A program made the position numbers and the translations under genes. A stretch of DNA of 5,817 nucleotides from Candidatus Collierbacteria bacterium RIFOXYD1_FULL_40_9 (GTDB lineage: Bacteria; Patescibacteriota; Microgenomatia; UBA1400; MFAQ01). The notes under the pieces were generated by a model. The model did no database searches and was not told where the DNA came from. It saw only the letters and a program-made list of their open reading frames with translations. Below, piece after piece: positions 4,284-5,817 of the stretch; the stretch's first letter is position 1, and each line of letters starts with the position of its first letter. Location: NCBI GenBank assembly GCA_001776275.1, contig MFAQ01000009.1, positions 28,607 to 34,423 of the forward strand. The letters are read 5' to 3'.

Positions 4284-5817
4284 TTTTGTTGTAGCTGGCT
4301 TCCAGAATCTACTTGCGGGGCAGGGTTACTGTTGCTGGAGTTTTTTAAATAATACTCTAGAGCAAAAGTGAAAGTACCAAGGCGATCTTGTTGGACGGGT
4401 GGGGTTTGAGTACAGTCGTAGGTATAAAGGACAAACATATTTTGGTGTTCGGCTTTCCAGAGTTCTACAGCATAAGGATCGTCGTAACCAACTGCTTTTG
4501 GAGGACAAAGTCCTGGGGAAACAGGGATTGCATATGGGTAGCCGTTGTTGCAAACACTGCGACAAGACCCGGCTTCTACTCCACAAGTACAAGCTTTTTT
4601 AATCTGTTCTACTGTAGCAGTTGAAGGCAGATCATCACAAGCGACTTTACTACCACAACGACCATTTTTAATAGCGGGGCAACTAACTGTTGGTTGGCAG
4701 TTGGCATTGCCACCACCATTGTAGTAGGAGAGGGCTTTGATGAGCGTCTCTATGTTATTTATGGCTCCACCTGCTTTACCCAGAAGCTCTTGAGCAGCCT
4801 GAACAGCAGATTCTTTCAGGGACCTGCCAGCTAGAGGTGCACCGCTTTGGAGATCTTGATCTGGGTTATTGCTGCCCTCACGGTAATGAATACCGGCCAA
4901 GACCTCACAAGGAACACCCGTTTCTTCTTCTGCTTCGGCATAGACCTTAATAAGGTCTTCACTGAGGCTACCAACCATGCTAAAGAGACTACTGGCTTTT
5001 TCGCTTGGTTTTTCGACATTGGCTGGTCCACCGATGATTTTAGCAAAAGCCTCTCCTTTGCAAACACCACCGCTAGTGGTGGCTTCTACTGTTTCGTATT
5101 TACATCTTAGAGAATTTTGGAGACCTTCTGGGACCGTCCAACAATTTTGGAGGAGGTGGGCGGTATCTTGGGCATTATTATTGATTCTGTTTATTGGCTC
5201 GACTCTGTTTAGAACACAAGACTTACCGTTTGGGGCAGTAGCAGCTCCTTCGAGCGGAGTACAGCCAGTTAAGTCTTCTTGAGGATTTTCTTCTGGGGTA
5301 CCTTTGAAAGCGGAGTAATTGGCGGCATAAGGTGCGTCGATACTGGCATCGGGGAGAGTTTTTTTATTGAATTCGTCTGGAATAAGAGTGTTGTAGAGAG
5401 CGAAACTTTTATCTTGAACGATCGCTTTTTTTACATCCATAGCTTTTGGATTATTAAAAACAGTTAATGCTTTACCGTCTTCGATACCAAAAACGTTCCA
5501 GTGGCGCCTATAGTTGATACAGGGATTACCGTTTGGATCGGGATATGTGTCAACGTCATCTTTCCATGGATAACAAATACAGATTTCGTCTTCGTCAGGG
5601 TTAGCTGTTTTTTTGTTTGGGTTTCTGTTTCTTGGTCCCTTGCTTCCACTAACACCTCCACATTGGGTATTTTGAATTGGTGCCCATGCCCAGCCAACTT
5701 GTGGTCCCCAGATGGTGACAATTTGGTGATGGTCATTGTATTTTGGTTCCCCTGGGGGAATTGGAGAGTCTTGGGGGTCGGTTTTGGGTGAGAGAAGGTG
5801 ATAACTTAGAGGAAGAG
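4280..5817 (-). CDS. Cysteine-rich exported protein with lysozyme/lytic transglycosylase-like domain (N-terminus off the right edge)
   Basis: The frame is open from the window edge to the TGA at 4280: 511 residues are visible. The ATG at 5440 is internal (visible residue 126); the 125 codons before it have no stop and read as plausible protein (WGPQVGWAWAP, YPDPNGNPC). The catalytic-type domain begins near residue 283. It holds TGVPCEVLAGIHYREGS with candidate acid Glu313, then a short Gly/Pro-Leu stretch (SGAPL), and ends in ALSYYNGGG (361-369), like the second motif of GH23-type enzymes. It would cut peptidoglycan glycan strands. A disulfide-type cysteine-rich region and DPYAVELWKAEH follow. 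Twenty Cys are visible, which points to a location outside the cytoplasm. Signal peptide and any anchor would be outside the window. It overlaps the next gene by ATGA. A VirB1-like wall-opening role is inferred; a phage-type endolysin or host-directed lysozyme are alternatives. Confidence 0.8.
   Translation of the reverse strand, partial: LPLSYHLLSPKTDPQDSPIPPGEPKYNDHHQIVTIWGPQVGWAWAPIQNTQCGGVSGSKGPRNRNPNKKTANPDEDEICICYPWKDDVDTYPDPNGNPCINYRRHWNVFGIEDGKALTVFNNPKAMDVKKAIVQDKSFALYNTLIPDEFNKKTLPDASIDAPYAANYSAFKGTPEENPQEDLTGCTPLEGAATAPNGKSCVLNRVEPINRINNNAQDTAHLLQNCWTVPEGLQNSLRCKYETVEATTSGGVCKGEAFAKIIGGPANVEKPSEKASSLFSMVGSLSEDLIKVYAEAEEETGVPCEVLAGIHYREGSNNPDQDLQSGAPLAGRSLKESAVQAAQELLGKAGGAINNIETLIKALSYYNGGGNANCQPTVSCPAIKNGRCGSKVACDDLPSTATVEQIKKACTCGVEAGSCRSVCNNGYPYAIPVSPGLCPPKAVGYDDPYAVELWKAEHQNMFVLYTYDCTQTPPVQQDRLGTFTFALEYYLKNSSNSNPAPQVDSGSQLQQK

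Noticed and set aside
4326..5282. Several frames on both strands inside the muramidase-like gene
   Set aside because: All are fully contained within the long real frame and show no motifs, no start signals and odd Ser/Arg- or Phe-rich composition.
5464..5736. Minus-strand 90-codon frame near the right edge
   Set aside because: It is out of frame with the muramidase-like reading frame, which is open through the whole region and has better protein-like composition.

Overview
The window is AT-rich and very compact, and every supported gene lies on the minus strand, so transcription runs from right to left. The best fit is a Patescibacteria (CPR) genome, possibly Microgenomates. The main reason is the left-edge membrane protein. 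It carries a segment I recognise from a CPR-typical VirB6/TrbL-like family: aromatic-rich ADGGYGFQ, then ILPIWKAFRNIAY, IMFR-x-x-ID and TFSYAI. Two-component toxin-antitoxin genes, a lack of Shine-Dalgarno sequences and promoters placed almost on the start codons also fit. TGA is used as a normal stop, so code 11 applies and Gracilibacteria/Absconditabacteria are unlikely. The lineage is inferred from memory of the family, not from a search.

Layout from right (upstream) to left (downstream). (1) 5817-4280: a large cysteine-rich exported protein with a lysozyme/lytic-transglycosylase-like domain. Its N-terminus lies outside the window; the frame stays open well past the first internal ATG. (2) 4283-3711: a small protein with one N-terminal membrane anchor, coupled to (1) by a 4-base ATGA overlap. 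(3) 3678-3152: a ribbon-helix-helix antitoxin and RelE/YafQ-like toxin pair, with its own promoter overlaid by three direct repeats. (4) 3100-2577: a second, paralogous antitoxin/toxin pair with its own promoter and a different half-site sequence. (5) 2576-2321: a 256-base intergenic region holding several inverted repeats, including a perfect 19-bp inverted repeat next to the following gene. (6) 2320-1352: a winged-helix DNA-binding domain fused through an unassigned middle region to a type I phosphoribosyltransferase domain. (7) 1351-1204: a promoter-like pair and a dRS3-like ATTCC/GGAAT repeat. (8) 1203-1: a signal-peptide-bearing VirB6/TrbL-like polytopic protein, cut by the left edge.

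How they may work together (inference): the muramidase-like protein, the membrane-anchored protein and the VirB6-like protein look like parts of an envelope-spanning type IV secretion/DNA-transfer-like apparatus, with the muramidase opening the cell wall as VirB1 does. The two toxin-antitoxin modules and the winged-helix/phosphoribosyltransferase regulator sit between these parts like an accessory insertion, each unit with its own control sequences. No RNA genes, CRISPR arrays, transposases or origins were recognised.
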